DNA from: Anticarsia gemmatalis
Taxonomy: Eukaryota; Arthropoda; Insecta; Lepidoptera; Erebidae
NCBI RefSeq assembly: GCF_050436995.1
Contig: NC_134757.1
Location: 6,832,501 to 6,896,500 of the forward strand
Reading direction: 5' to 3'
Length of the DNA stretch: 64,000 nt
Position numbers and translations under genes: made by a program. Numbering within the stretch: position 1 is the stretch's first letter; each line of letters opens with the position of its first letter. Under the pieces are notes generated by a model. It was not told where the DNA came from. It was given only the letters and a program-made list of their open reading frames with translations, and did no database searches. This document shows positions 62,190 to 64,000 of this stretch, in pieces.

Positions 62190-62596
62190 CTTATCTTATC
62201 TTAGGCGTGGGGGTGCCAGTTAATGCCTGACTGACACTTCGACCATTCCTGATCCTTTGTGTCACCCCCTCCTTTGCTACTCTAGACGTTGAGGGGCAGG
62301 GCAAAACTTATCAGTTTTGCTATGCACCCCACCGGAAGCAGCCTGTAGTCTTCTGGTTTAGGGTAACCGCATCCTAGAAGATCCATTCTTTTCCTTCCTA
62401 AAGCATCACACTCGCACAGTATGTGTTTCATGGTTTCTGCTTCTTCATTGCAGTGCCTGCATTTAGGGTCATCTATGGCTCCTATTTTATTTAACATGTA
62501 GTTCGTGCTGTAGTGTCCTGTGAAAGCACCAAGTATTTTCTTGATGCTGTCTTTGCTGAGGTTTATTAGGTTATTACTCCAGCTTTTATTATTTTA
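62190..62596 (-). mobile_element. 5'-truncated non-LTR retrotransposon (3' end only)
   Basis: Insertion bounded by a 13-bp target duplication, GATTAATGGTAAT (62177-62189 and 62597-62609). Minus-strand reading from about 62590 is open: LSKDSIKKILGAFTGHYSTN, then CRHCNEEAETMKHILCEC, ending ISFALPLNV and a stop at about 62284. The CxxC...H...C pattern after a TGHY motif is typical of the region after RNase H/reverse transcriptase in Jockey/I/R1-like elements. The 3' end carries a (GATAA)n tail. The element is heavily 5' truncated and cannot encode a functional protein. Confidence 0.85.
62282..62593 (-). pseudogene. C-terminal fragment of a non-LTR retrotransposon ORF2
   Basis: About 100 residues of the C-terminal tail of an ORF2-type polyprotein, with zinc-knuckle-like CRHC-x8-H-x3-CEC, cut at its 5' side by the truncation. 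No start codon of its own is needed; an internal ATG at 62497 is incidental. The frame is intact, suggesting a fairly recent insertion. Confidence 0.75.
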
Positions 62597-62609
62597 GATT
62601 AATGGTAAT

Positions 62610-64000
62610 AAGTTATGTCTTTTGCGAGCGACTAAAATATATCAAGGAAGTTTAGCTCTTGATCTAATACACTTCAATCCTTATGAACTATACATATTTT
62701 GTGGAATAATAATTTGACTAAAATTTTGTCAATTTGGAACAAGGTTTTAATCGCATATGCATCTGAAAAGGCCTCAGTCTAAAGCATTAAATGTCCCATA
62801 TTCGGTAAAATGAATTTGCTAATTAGTCCATAAATTAGATATTACCTCACAATCGAGATGTCTTACTTAATATTGTTTATAGATATTAGTCGGTGTTATT
62901 TTATGGCCTGTTTTCTTTATTTGGAGTAGCAAGGACAGAAGCTGAATACGATTATTACGTGTGTATTATGTAGAGGTGATTCATAAGAACTTTAACAATA
63001 GCGCCACATCAAGTATATGATATTATCTGTTTATCATAAATGAAATATTGTTTTACTAGCTTTTATGTTACTTGTTGAGCAATGTATTGTTGACCTGTTT
63101 TGTAATGTTCGTTGGCCTTTTTTGGCCTTTATGATTAAGATGTAAGGGGAATAGCTTCGTACAGTTTTAAGTAATTAAATGGTTTTAGACAATGTTTCGA
63201 TTAATACTATATTATTTTACTATATTATTAATACTATTACTATATTATTAATTGAATTGAATTTAATTGAGTCAATAAGTGTGTGATCATTGTCAGATGT
63301 TTGTAGAAATGTGGACTGTTTATTTAAGGTAACTAAAGATTTTTATAGGTATGTAGAGGTTTAGTTGGTTCTAGTGAGTTGTGACTTCAATTCTAACATA
63401 CAATGTTTTTGTTATCTATCTATTTAAGAGTATTTAGAGTCTGTGATTTACAGATATTTAACAAGCTCCGTGACATAACATTAATCTTATTTTATATATT
63501 ACCTTAAAAATTAACCTAAATACCACACTCCTCAAAAGCTTACGTAGATCACTAAACAGTTACGACACACGAGCACTTTTTATACAGCGGTCATAAACGG
63601 CTTAGTAGACCTTAAACAAAACACATGTAAATCGATGTTGAAACAATAAGAAACATAAACAAACAGCATTACCGGTGGCATTACCTTCAGTTTCTGACCT
63701 TTTGTCTGTCATCATCGTACATGTTGGCTCAGCCACTCTTGCTGCCAGTTGCTGCTCACTTTCATCAGCTGATCAAACACTCTGTGACTTCGGGTAACTC
63801 CGGAATTACTCGTAATCATTCGGTTTTACAAATAACGCCTCAGGCCTGTAGATTGTTGGACGGAAACGCGATAATGATTCGTTTTAGAACGTTTTATGGT
63901 GTTGATGTATGTTATTATAGAGTGTATTAACAGATCTGAATAAATAACGTGATACTTTATTTGATTTGAACAATAACTAGTTTTTTGTAACGGTTATGCT
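62610..64000. other. right-end intergenic sequence
   Basis: AT-rich with a short TATATTATTAATACTATTAC-type tandem near 63210-63250. The ORF at 63721-63930 (plus) matches nothing I recognise. No gene, RNA or transposon boundary supported. Confidence 0.5.

Overview
This is a stretch of insect nuclear genome, almost certainly from a moth or butterfly (Lepidoptera). It is AT-rich and has long introns with GT-AG splice sites. It carries repeats I associate with Lepidoptera: a Helitron with a (GTTT)n tract and CTAG 3' end, hAT and TA-flanked MITEs, a tRNA-derived SINE, and a 5'-truncated non-LTR retrotransposon. No bacterial, plasmid, phage or CRISPR content was seen.

Layout: (1) Positions 52-43518, minus strand: the first eleven coding exons (about 958 codons) of an AUTS2-family gene, the counterpart of Drosophila tay (tay bridge). 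The start codon is at 43518-43516. The gene runs leftward out of the window before the conserved AUTS2 domain. Every exon was read from splice sites and joins in frame. Intron 1 is about 12 kb, intron 2 about 6.7 kb and intron 5 about 19.6 kb. There are very short exons of 12, 9 and 20 codons, and one intron has a GC donor. A further 73-codon lysine-rich block in intron 5 (7757-7975) behaves like an in-frame cassette exon. (2) Positions 43519-44030: a CpG-richer promoter region upstream of the AUTS2-like gene, possibly divergent. (3) Positions 49188-51841, plus strand: a complete three-exon vitamin K epoxide reductase (VKOR) gene encoding 155 residues, with all redox cysteines. (4) Positions 51842-64000: no gene that I can support; the repeats include a 470-bp near-palindrome, a SINE, a fold-back element and a non-LTR insertion with a 13-bp target duplication.

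The two genes are arranged head to head and have no known functional link. AUTS2-family proteins act in nuclear transcription regulation, and VKOR is an ER-membrane redox enzyme. I found no evidence of a novel multi-gene system. The most informative signals are the exon architecture of the AUTS2-like gene (cassette-like exons, a GC-AG microexon, NAGNAG acceptors, CpG-dense blocks inside the largest intron) and several non-autonomous transposons with intact target-site duplications.
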